Source: Devosia sp. Root635 (lineage in GTDB: Bacteria > Pseudomonadota > Alphaproteobacteria > Rhizobiales > Devosiaceae). From it: a DNA stretch of 64,000 nucleotides. Shown in pieces: positions 56,543-64,000 of this stretch; positions within the stretch are counted from its first letter, which is position 1; the number at the start of each line of letters is the position of its first letter. Below the pieces are notes generated by a model. It was not told the DNA's origin, made no database searches, and saw nothing but the letters and a program-made list of their open reading frames with translations. The position numbers and the translations under genes are program-made. Location: contig NZ_LMGZ01000012.1 in NCBI RefSeq assembly GCF_001427605.1, positions 1,071 to 65,070 on the forward strand. The letters are read 5' to 3'.

Positions 56543-56866
56543 TCAGGCCGCGTGCATTTCCAGCCACTTGATCAGCTGCACGCGCGACTGGCCGGCGCCG
56601 ACCTTGAGGTCGATGGGCTCGCCATTCTTGAACACGATCAGCGTCGGCATGGCGCGGACATTGTATTGCGTGGTGATGCCCGGATTGGCATCGACATCGA
56701 GCTTGACGATCTTGACGCTGTCGGCGAGCGTTTCGGCCAGTTCGTCGATGGTCGGGCTCATCGCCTTGCAGGGCGGGCACCATTCGGCCCAGAAATCCAC
56801 CAGCACCGGGCGGTCCGACGCCAGCACTTCAGTTGCGAAATTGGCATCGGTCACGTGCAGGGCCAT
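56543..56866 (-). CDS. Thioredoxin with WCPPC active site
   Basis: A 107-residue thioredoxin-fold protein with the cis-proline in RAMPTLIVF. The active site is Cys30-Pro-Pro-Cys33 instead of CGPC. It is clearly a paralogue of the canonical thioredoxin encoded 318 bases upstream on the same strand, with the same length and similar ends. Replacing Gly by Pro in the CXXC usually shifts redox potential and partner choice. It may serve as a specialised reductase or oxidant. A terminator lies between the two genes, so it probably has its own promoter. Confidence 0.92.
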   Translation of the reverse strand: MALHVTDANFATEVLASDRPVLVDFWAEWCPPCKAMSPTIDELAETLADSVKIVKLDVDANPGITTQYNVRAMPTLIVFKNGEPIDLKVGAGQSRVQLIKWLEMHAA

Positions 56867-57012
56867 CGGCTATCTCCATCGGTATCGGGCGATGGAGCCT
56901 AGAGAGAGTCGGTGGACTTGGGAAGGCATACAAGATGTGGTGGGTAGGGGATGGCTAGAAAGTCATGCTCCGGCGCATCTCGCGCGCGATACGGCCCCGC
57001 CCCACGCTCGAT

Positions 57013-57094
57013 ACCGCCCTCGGACTTGATCCGAGGGCCACTCTCAACTCGGCACAAGCGGCCAATGGTCCTCGGGTCGAGCCCGAGGACGGTA
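57013..57094. repeat. Diverged inverted repeat of the CCTCGGG family in a 318-base gap
   Basis: ACCGCCCTCGGACTTGATCC.. (57013-57040) pairs imperfectly with TGGTCCTCGGGTCGAGCC..ACGGT (57067-57094). Each arm has its own dyad. It is a diverged relative of the perfect copy at 28151-28234. The rest of the gap 56867-57184 holds the trxA terminator and the leader of the WCPPC gene. Confidence 0.65.
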
Positions 57095-57127
57095 CGGTGA
57101 GTGGGAAACGCGCCGTGCCCACCCCCA

Positions 57128-57160
57128 AACAAAAACACCGCCGGGCTGCCCCAGCGGTGC
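57128..57160 (-). terminator. Rho-independent terminator after trxA
   Basis: On the - strand CACCGC (57159-57154) pairs with GCGGTG (57141-57136) around a GGGG..CCCG inner stem, followed by TTTTTGTTT. It is about 25 bases after the trxA stop. Confidence 0.75.
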
Positions 57161-57184
57161 TTTCCTATTCTTCAGGCCCGGTGA

Positions 57185-57508
57185 TCAGGCGGCGTGGCCT
57201 TCGAGCCACTTGGTCAGGCCCGCCTTGGGGGTGCCGGCGCCGATCTTCATGTCGGCGGCTTCACCGCCCTTGAACAGGATCATGGTCGGGATGGAGCGGA
57301 CGCCATACTGGCTGGCAATGCCCGGATTGTCGTCGACATTGAGCTTGACGATCTTGACCTTGCCGGCCAGCTCGGTCGAGAGCTCATCGAGCACGGGGGC
57401 GATCGCCCGGCAGGGCCCGCACCACTCGGCCCAGAAATCCACGAGGACGGGCTCTTTGGAGTTAAGGACTTCCTCGCCGAAATTGGCGTCGGAAACGTGA
57501 GTAGTCAT
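57185..57508 (-). CDS. trxA: Thioredoxin (canonical WCGPC)
   Basis: A 107-residue thioredoxin with Cys30-Gly-Pro-Cys33 in [15 protein letters not shown] and the cis-proline in RSIPTMILF. It is the general disulfide reductase of the cytosol, fed by TrxB. It follows addA by 80 bases and ends at a clear terminator, as in related genomes. Its paralogue with WCPPC is the next gene. Confidence 0.96.
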   Translation of the reverse strand: MTTHVSDANFGEEVLNSKEPVLVDFWAEWCGPCRAIAPVLDELSTELAGKVKIVKLNVDDNPGIASQYGVRSIPTMILFKGGEAADMKIGAGTPKAGLTKWLEGHAA

Positions 57509-57588
57509 GGGTTTATTGCCTTCTGGGTTAAAGCGGCGGTCTCTGTGCGCCTAAAGCTGGGTAGAGTCCAGCCTGGGGGCAAGCACAC

Positions 57589-60500
57589 TCACCGCATGGT
57601 GAAGCCCCGTGCCCCTGCCGCCAGTTGGTCCGATGGCAGAAACATCAATGATTCCAGTCGTGTCCACAGTATTGCCGCACGTACATCTCGTCCGGGGAAA
57701 AGCTGACCTGCAACCAACGCATATAATCCGAGCTGGGTAAGATAGTTCCCCGGCACATCGCCCGGCCCCCCAGGCACCGATGCGTCGGACTTGTAATCCA
57801 CCACCGTTACCCCCGAGTCGTCAATGACAAGCCGGTCGATGCGCCCGGCGAGGCGGATATCCTCGCCGTCGCGCCTTGCCTCGACGAGAAACGGCACTTC
57901 GGCGCGGCTGCCGGGCCCGAAGAGGAAGCGGAGTTCGGGACGGGTCAGGATGGCGACGGCCTTGGCGCCGAGCGCGGCATGGCTGGCGGGCGCGTCGGGC
58001 AGCAAAGCCGACAATGCCCGCGGCACGATTTCAGCCCAGAGGTCGGGGTCGAGCCGCCCCAGATGCTGCAGCAGGGCATGCAACGCGATGCCCTCCTGGC
58101 GCGCCGCGTCGGCGTCACGAACCTGTTCGGCAAGGCTGTCGAGCGCCAGGATCGGCGCAACATGGGCACCGACGCGCGACGGGGATATCACCGGGGCGGT
58201 GACGGGCGCCGGCACCGGATCGAGGCGGACCGGCGCGCGGGCGGGCGGCGCGGCAGGGGCCATGCTGGTCACGGGCTGGGGCATTACCCGGTCGCGCGGA
58301 TAGATCAGCGCAATTTCGCGGCCCTGGTCATCGACCTTGCTTTCCGCATGGGGGCGCAAAGCCGCTTCGATGGCCTGATACCAGGTGCCGTCGGTCTTGC
58401 CCTTGGGCGTCAGCGCGCCGGTGATATAGAGCTCGTCCTCGGCCCGCGTCATCGCGACATAGAGCTTGCGCCAATATTCCTTGGCCAGGCCGGCCTCGAT
58501 GGCGTCGCGCGCCGCCTTGCTGCCGGTCACATGCTGCCGGCTGCCCGAGGCATGCATGAGCAGCGGGCCGGGCGCCTTGTCCAGCACATAGACGGGGCGG
58601 TTGACCTGATTGCCCTGCGGCTTGCTGGCGGCGTCGGCCAGGATGACCACCGGCGCCTCCAGCCCCTTGGCACCATGCACGGTCATGACCCGAACGCCGC
58701 CGCCGGCCTCGTCGAGATCCCGCTTGATCGAGATTTCGGCCTGCCGCAGCTCGGCAACAAAACCCTGCAGCGAGGGTTGGGCGCCCTGCTCGTGCTTGAG
58801 CGCCAGCTCGAGCAGTTCGGCAAACACCTCGTCCACCTCGTCGCCCAGCCGGCCGTGGAAGCGGCGCAGGCCATCGCCGGCATAGAGGACTGCGGTGAGA
58901 AACTCGAAGGGCCGCTCGAAATCGAGTTCGCCCCGCCAGGCGGCCAGCTGCTCATAGGCGCGACGGCAACCGGGCTGATTGCAGGTTTTCATAGCCCGCC
59001 ACAGCGAGGTATCCGGCTCGCGCTGCTGGGCCAGGGCGTAGAGCGCGTCCTCGTCGACATCGAATAGCGGCGACCGCAGCAAAGCGGCCAATTGCAGGTC
59101 GTCGCCCGGATTGAGCAGCACATCGCACAGCGCCAGCAGGTCGAGCACGGCGATATGGGTGCTGACTTCGAGCCGGTCGGCGCCGGGCGTAGGCAGGTTG
59201 CGCTTGCGCAGCGCGCGGATGATTTCCTGGAACAGGGCGCCGCGCGACTGCACCAGGATCAGGATATCCTGCGGCTTGACCGCAACGCCCCGATTGGTCA
59301 GCGGCCGCTTGCCTGCAATCCATCCGGCGATCTCGCCGGCAATACGCTCGGCCACCTGGCGGGGCGCGGTGCGCTCGCCGCCCTGCGGTTCGACCGGCCA
59401 GTCGGCGGCATCGCTGGCGCCGGCAAGCTGCTGGATTGGCGGCCAGAGCGTGACCAGCCCGCCCGTGGACTGGCGCGCCGTATCGTGATGCACCTTTTCG
59501 TCCGAGAGCAGGGCCGCCTGGATATCGGGCTGGTCGCTGACCAGGTCGACGGCCTTGAGAATTTCGGGCAGCGTGCGGAAGCTGGTATGCAGCGGCAGCT
59601 TTTCGAACGGCAGGGCATGCTGCCGGGCCCGGACGCTGAAATCGCTGCCGGTCTCGGCAAACAGGGTCGGCTCGGCCCCCTGGAACGAATAGATCGACTG
59701 CTTCTGGTCGCCCACCGCAAACAGCGAGCGGCGGCGATCGGCGCCCGACGCGCCGGCGAAGAATTCCTCGGCGATCGAGCGCACCACGCGCCATTGCTCG
59801 GGATTGGTGTCCTGGCTCTCATCGACAAGAACATGGTCGATGGCGGTATCGAGCTTGTACTGAACCCAGGGGCCGAGGGCGCTGTCGCCGAACAGATTGC
59901 CCAGCCGCTCCACCAGATCGTCAAAATCGAGCAGCGAACGGGCGCGCTTGCGGGCTTCGTAGCGCAGGGCGATGGCGGCCACGACATCGAGCAGGGCCTC
60001 GCTGCGCTCGATCAGCTGGGCGCTGCGCAACTCGGCGAGCAGGCCGACGAGGCGTTCCGCTTCATCAGCCACGGCCTGTGCCAGCGCCGCATCGGCCGTC
60101 CACACGGCCTTGGCCGGAAAATTCTTCGGCAATTCGTCGTCACTGGTCAGGAAAATCCCTTTCCAGTCGGCCGGGCGGGGATGATCGGGATCGACGCCCT
60201 GCATCTTCTTGAGCAGCGCATCGTTGGCAATCGCCAGCAGCCGGCGGCAGTCATTGCCATCGAGCAGGCGACCATCGACGATTTCGGCTTCGATAGCACC
60301 CGTCGCGCGCGGGAAGGACACGTCGGCGATGTCACGCAACCTGGCCTTGGCCGCGGGCAGATCGGCGAGAACCGCACGCAGCTTGCGGCCATCCATCAGT
60401 GCCAGCTCGATGGCCTGGGCAATCTGGAAATCGCTCAGCAGCGCGAAGAGCGTTTCGACGGCGTCGGCCGGCCCAATGCCGCGCAGGCCATCGGCCAGCA

Positions 60501-61011
60501 CAGCCTCGCGGACCGCCAGCACCATCTGCTTGCGCTCGACGTCCTCGATCACCGAAAAATCGAAAGGCACGCCGGCCTCGAGCGGAAAGCGATGCAGCAC
60601 GCTTTCGCAAAAGGCGTGGATGGTGAGGATTTTCAGCCCGCCGGGCGTTTCGAGCGCCCTTGCGAACAGGGTGCGGGCCCGTTCGACCATGCCGGGCACA
60701 AAATCCTTGCCTTCGATCTCGCGCAGTTCCTTGACCAGCGCGGCCTCGTCCATAGTGGCCCACTCGGCGAGCCTGTCGGCCACCCGGCTGCGCATTTCGG
60801 CGGCCGCCGCCTTGGTATAGGTGAGGCACAATATGGCCTGCGGCCGCACCCCGCTCAGCAGCAGGCGCAGCACGCGGCGGGTGAGAACATAGGTCTTGCC
60901 CGAGCCGGCATTGGCCTCGACCCAGATGGACCAATGCGGATGAGAGGCCAGCGCCTGGTTCCGGCGCGTTTCGGGCGGGACGGCCATGGTGCCGCGATTT
61001 GTCACCACCAT
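57589..61011 (-). CDS. addA: Double-strand break repair helicase-nuclease AddA
   Basis: An 1140-residue UvrD-type helicase with Walker A ANAGSGKT (residues 33-40), the LDFDDL motif, VDESQDTNPEQW (Walker B), and a C-terminal PD-(D/E)XK nuclease (GRIDRLVIDD, VVDYKSD, QLGLYA). With AddB it resects DNA ends for RecA loading, the alphaproteobacterial replacement for RecBCD. The start overlaps the addB stop by 10 bases; ATG 60987 (MAVPPETRRNQ), eight codons later, is an alternative with similar support. Confidence 0.95.
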   Translation of the reverse strand: MVVTNRGTMAVPPETRRNQALASHPHWSIWVEANAGSGKTYVLTRRVLRLLLSGVRPQAILCLTYTKAAAAEMRSRVADRLAEWATMDEAALVKELREIEGKDFVPGMVERARTLFARALETPGGLKILTIHAFCESVLHRFPLEAGVPFDFSVIEDVERKQMVLAVREAVLADGLRGIGPADAVETLFALLSDFQIAQAIELALMDGRKLRAVLADLPAAKARLRDIADVSFPRATGAIEAEIVDGRLLDGNDCRRLLAIANDALLKKMQGVDPDHPRPADWKGIFLTSDDELPKNFPAKAVWTADAALAQAVADEAERLVGLLAELRSAQLIERSEALLDVVAAIALRYEARKRARSLLDFDDLVERLGNLFGDSALGPWVQYKLDTAIDHVLVDESQDTNPEQWRVVRSIAEEFFAGASGADRRRSLFAVGDQKQSIYSFQGAEPTLFAETGSDFSVRARQHALPFEKLPLHTSFRTLPEILKAVDLVSDQPDIQAALLSDEKVHHDTARQSTGGLVTLWPPIQQLAGASDAADWPVEPQGGERTAPRQVAERIAGEIAGWIAGKRPLTNRGVAVKPQDILILVQSRGALFQEIIRALRKRNLPTPGADRLEVSTHIAVLDLLALCDVLLNPGDDLQLAALLRSPLFDVDEDALYALAQQREPDTSLWRAMKTCNQPGCRRAYEQLAAWRGELDFERPFEFLTAVLYAGDGLRRFHGRLGDEVDEVFAELLELALKHEQGAQPSLQGFVAELRQAEISIKRDLDEAGGGVRVMTVHGAKGLEAPVVILADAASKPQGNQVNRPVYVLDKAPGPLLMHASGSRQHVTGSKAARDAIEAGLAKEYWRKLYVAMTRAEDELYITGALTPKGKTDGTWYQAIEAALRPHAESKVDDQGREIALIYPRDRVMPQPVTSMAPAAPPARAPVRLDPVPAPVTAPVISPSRVGAHVAPILALDSLAEQVRDADAARQEGIALHALLQHLGRLDPDLWAEIVPRALSALLPDAPASHAALGAKAVAILTRPELRFLFGPGSRAEVPFLVEARRDGEDIRLAGRIDRLVIDDSGVTVVDYKSDASVPGGPGDVPGNYLTQLGLYALVAGQLFPGRDVRAAILWTRLESLMFLPSDQLAAGARGFTMR

Positions 61012-64000
61012 TGGATGATATCCTCGTCATCCTCGTCGACCGCCGTCCACTCCGCCATGCGCATCAGGTGATCATAGGCGCCGGGAAAGCGCTGCTGCTT
61101 GACCGGCAGCAGCCGGGGCGGCATCGGCGTCTGCCGGAACAGGAACAATTCGACATGGCGCTGCATGCGCCGCACGATTTCGTCGGCCGCGCCCATGATG
61201 GTGTAGCCGTCTTCGAGGCCGAACCCCCTGTCGATGAAGGCATCGGGGCCTAGGCCGATCTTGATGTAATGCAAAGCCGCGGTATCGCTCGGGGGCACCG
61301 GGGCCAAGCCGCCATGCTTGGCCATGGCCACTTCGAGCAGCATTTGTGGCGCCTCGAAAGCCCGCATGGTGCCGGGGGTCGGAACCGAGCCGGTCTTGAA
61401 GTCGATGATTTCCAGATCGCCGTTGTTTAGTTCGTCGACCCGGTCGGCCCGGCCGGTCAGCGCGAAGCCGATGGGCAGGTCCCAGCGGCCATCTATTTCG
61501 GCATGACGTTGCTTCACCCGCTCGTCGCGCGCGCGCTCGAACGCCAGGAACTGCTGCGCCGCTGCGGTGAAGCGCCGGACCCAGATGTCGCGGCGCTCGG
61601 CAATGGCCTCGAAGCCGGCGAACTTCTCCAGCGCGATCGCCTTGATTATGTCGAGGGCGCCGGGATCGGTGACGGCGTGACCCGCCAGGATGAAATCGGA
61701 GAAGATGTCGTGGACGGCATTGCCCCGGTCGCGCGCATCGGCGGACGCGCCCAGGGCATCGATCGGCCGAAGGCGCAATACGTGCTTGGCATAGATATCG
61801 TAGGGCGAGCGCATCAGCGTCTCGATCTCGGTCACCGAAAGTTTGCGCGGCCGCACATCGGCTGGCGGATTGGGTGCCGGTCGCGGGGCGCTGGCCATGC
61901 CGGCAACAGCGTCGAGACGACCGGCCAGATCCAGCCATGGCGCGCCGCGTTGCCGCCAGTCACCCGCCAGTCCGGCGCCGGCAAAGGCTTCCAGCCGCTG
62001 CAGCAGCCGCGAGGGCAGCGACGGGCTGGTGCCGACACGATGGGCATAGGCGAGGATGACGCGCTCATTGCCCATGCCCTGGACGAAATCGTGCGCGGCC
62101 TGTCCCTGCCGCCGCTCGGGCGGTTCGAGCCCGGCCGCCAGCCGCATGCCACGGCTGAGCCAGGGCCCCGGATCGGCGGTTTCGGGCCATTTGTCCTCGT
62201 TGAGGGCGGCCATGATCAAGAGATCCGGGTTTTGCAGGCGTGCTTCGAGCTGCCCCCAGATCGCAATATCCTGCCGCCGGGTCTCGCGGGTTCGCACCTG
62301 GAAGCCCACCATCAGCGCCTGCAATACGCGATCGAGTCCGCGCGGCGCGAAGGGGTGGCCGGCATCGGTCTGCGCCGCCATCTGTGCCGCCCACGCGGCC
62401 AGTTCTTCCCGGCCCGGACTGTCGGCGCCATCGGCGGTCAATTCGAAACTGCGGAACAGCGCCTCGGCAAAGGCGCCGGCAGTGATGCTGGGCTGGGCCA
62501 TGAGCGCCAGCAGGGGCGCCAGCGCCGCCTCGATCCGGTCGAGCAGCGCCTCGATGGGCTGGCGATGATGTTCGTGGAGCCGCTTGGCTGGATACTTGGT
62601 GACCTTGGCAATATTGGCATCGAGCAAGGCCCGCAATCCTGCCAGGCCCGGCGGCGACCGCTGACCGCGCAGCAGGCCCAATTCGATATTGTCGGCCAGC
62701 CGGGAGACCTCGTGGCGCGGCAGGCCGAACAGGGCAGCCCGGTTGCGCAGCAGGGCGATAAGGTCCACCGGGGAGCAGCCGCTATCGGCAAGGCACACGA
62801 TCTGGCGCAGCAGCCTTCCCGCCGCAGACTGGAACAGCGGGGTGCCGGCGGCATCGTCGACCGCGATATCGAAGCGCCGGAGTTCGGCGGCGATGCGGCG
62901 CGCCAGGTTGCGGTCGGGCGTGACGATGCCTACACTCTGCCGGTTTTCCAGCGCCTCCCGCGCGGCGAGCGCCACGGCGCGGGCCTCCTCATCCTCGTTG
63001 CGGGCGGCGATGATCGAGACCCCGACCGTGGCCATGCCATCCTCGATGGGCATGGCATGCGCCTTTTGCGCGGGCCAGCGCGTCGTGTCCTTGGCCAGGG
63101 CCATGGCGCGGTTGACCATGGTGGTGCGCGGACTGGGCATGTCGGCCAGTTCCACCACGGCGGTCGCCGGACTGCCTAGCTCGGCCAGCAATCGTGCCAA
63201 CTGATATTGCGGATGGCCTTGCGGATTATGCTCGCCGTCCAGCAGGTCGGCCTGGTCGGCGGCGCTCATGGTCGTATCGAGTCCCGGCAGCACGACGGCG
63301 CCGCGCGGCAAGGCATTGATGGCCTTGAGCAAGCGGGCGGTGGCGGGAATGGAGCCGGTCGAACCGGCGGCGATGACGGGCCGGTCGCCCCAGAGCAGGG
63401 GCGCGGCCTGCGCCTGCCGGTCGAGCCGCTGGCCGCGCAGGCGGGCGCCGTCCTCATGCGCCTTGTCACGCAGACGCTCGGGCCAATAGGTCAGCGCGAT
63501 ATCGAGGAAAGCCAGCGTCTGCTGCCAATAGGCGCCGAGATCGCCCGCCAGCTTGGGCACGATGGCGCGGATATCGGCGGCTTTGCGTTCCTCGGTCAGC
63601 AGGTCATCGATCAGCAGCCCGAGCGATTCGGACATGGAGAGAATTTCGGCGGCAGTGGGCGGGCTGGAAAAGGCCCGGCGGCCCTGTGGCGTATCGGCCC
63701 AGGCCGCCACCAGCCGCGACAGCACCAGCCGGCGTTCAAGCGGGCTCGCCGCCGGCAGAGGCGGAGTAACGTCGAAGGGCGGCAGGAACGGCTCTTCGTC
63801 CTCCACTTCGCCGCCGAAGGTGCGGATATCGGGCAGCAGGCCGCGATTGTCCTTGTGGCCGGCAAAGGCGTCGGCCAGAGCCAGCCGGGCGCGCCGGGTG
63901 GGCACGACGATGGTGACGTCGCTGAGCCAGAGCGGCTGGCTGCGATCCCAGCCGGCCAGCACTGTGCCATCCATCACCTTGTCGGCGAGGGTGGCAAGGA
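61002..64000 (-). CDS. addB: Double-strand break repair protein AddB, N-terminus cut by the window edge
   Basis: 999 codons are visible. The gene continues beyond the right edge: the frame is open to base 64000 and reads LATLADKVMDGTVLAGW there, which corresponds to an internal N-terminal block of AddB. The inactive helicase core (VVPTRRARLALADAF) and the C-terminal nuclease (GRADRVDELNNGDLEIIDFKTGS) are present. GTG 63977 would be a false start. It is upstream of and overlaps addA. The missing start is probably 15-25 codons further on. Confidence 0.93.
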   Translation of the reverse strand, partial: LATLADKVMDGTVLAGWDRSQPLWLSDVTIVVPTRRARLALADAFAGHKDNRGLLPDIRTFGGEVEDEEPFLPPFDVTPPLPAASPLERRLVLSRLVAAWADTPQGRRAFSSPPTAAEILSMSESLGLLIDDLLTEERKAADIRAIVPKLAGDLGAYWQQTLAFLDIALTYWPERLRDKAHEDGARLRGQRLDRQAQAAPLLWGDRPVIAAGSTGSIPATARLLKAINALPRGAVVLPGLDTTMSAADQADLLDGEHNPQGHPQYQLARLLAELGSPATAVVELADMPSPRTTMVNRAMALAKDTTRWPAQKAHAMPIEDGMATVGVSIIAARNEDEEARAVALAAREALENRQSVGIVTPDRNLARRIAAELRRFDIAVDDAAGTPLFQSAAGRLLRQIVCLADSGCSPVDLIALLRNRAALFGLPRHEVSRLADNIELGLLRGQRSPPGLAGLRALLDANIAKVTKYPAKRLHEHHRQPIEALLDRIEAALAPLLALMAQPSITAGAFAEALFRSFELTADGADSPGREELAAWAAQMAAQTDAGHPFAPRGLDRVLQALMVGFQVRTRETRRQDIAIWGQLEARLQNPDLLIMAALNEDKWPETADPGPWLSRGMRLAAGLEPPERRQGQAAHDFVQGMGNERVILAYAHRVGTSPSLPSRLLQRLEAFAGAGLAGDWRQRGAPWLDLAGRLDAVAGMASAPRPAPNPPADVRPRKLSVTEIETLMRSPYDIYAKHVLRLRPIDALGASADARDRGNAVHDIFSDFILAGHAVTDPGALDIIKAIALEKFAGFEAIAERRDIWVRRFTAAAQQFLAFERARDERVKQRHAEIDGRWDLPIGFALTGRADRVDELNNGDLEIIDFKTGSVPTPGTMRAFEAPQMLLEVAMAKHGGLAPVPPSDTAALHYIKIGLGPDAFIDRGFGLEDGYTIMGAADEIVRRMQRHVELFLFRQTPMPPRLLPVKQQRFPGAYDHLMRMAEWTAVDEDDEDIIQWW

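Noticed and set aside
59092-61071. A 659-codon + strand open frame opposite addA
   Set aside because: Antisense shadow with no recognisable domain; AddA motifs are intact on the - strand.
61002-63977. Taking GTG 63977 as the true start of addB
   Set aside because: The frame is open to the window edge and the residues there match an internal block of AddB, so the real start is outside.

Overview
The window reads as the chromosome of a GC-rich alphaproteobacterium of the order Hyphomicrobiales (Rhizobiales). Devosiaceae such as Devosia or Pelagibacterium is my best guess. The reasons are gene order (rnd-lptC-lptA-lptB-rpoN-hpf-ptsN; TIGR02300-aroA-cmk-rpsA-sppA-ihfB-lapA-trpF-trpB-trpA-accD-folC-trx-addA-addB), an Hsp20-DUF1150 pair, and Rhizobiales-type intergenic palindromes. 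The assignment rests on recognition, not on a search.

Bases 1-13548 are accessory and catabolic. A GalC/LigK-type aldolase (cut by the left edge), a GalD-type 4-oxalomesaconate tautomerase, a DUF1932 oxidoreductase and a LysR regulator with two helix-turn-helix domains form one tightly packed + strand unit. Facing it on the - strand is a TetR regulator, a TAXI-type TRAP transporter and the 2-pyrone-4,6-dicarboxylate hydrolase LigI. A decayed divergent pair follows (flavoprotein dehydrogenase remnant and GntR pseudogene), then a DctPQM TRAP operon and a secreted subtype-B tannase. Together these suggest a tannin/gallate route: an exported tannase releases gallate, TRAP systems import aromatics or their ring-cleavage acids, and LigI, GalD and GalC take the products to pyruvate and oxaloacetate. 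The ring-cleavage dioxygenase and the hydratase are not in the window.

Bases 13700-18822 hold a PaiB-like protein, a DMT exporter, a divergent MocR/PLP regulator and a cyclic-nucleotide-binding patatin. From 19292 rightward the genes are mostly housekeeping: pheT / ASCH-exonuclease / pheS, rplT-rpmI, a glycosyltransferase, a heat-shock gene with an RpoH-like promoter and a ROSE-like RNA thermometer, ptsN-hpf-rpoN-lptBAC-rnd-lnt, tsaB-rimI-fur-plsC, pncB, a YcaQ-like glycosylase, tRNA-Ala(GGC), aroA-cmk-rpsA, sppA-ihfB-lapA-trpFBA, accD-folC, a GH3 glycosidase, two thioredoxins, and addA-addB (addB cut by the right edge).

Intergenic gaps are filled with several families of long inverted repeats. 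Items most worth a second look are the tannase/gallate island, the tandem-HTH LysR, the ROSE-like leader, an AroA with substituted active-site positions, the ASCH-exonuclease gene between pheS and pheT, an AccD without zinc-ribbon cysteines, and a WCPPC thioredoxin.
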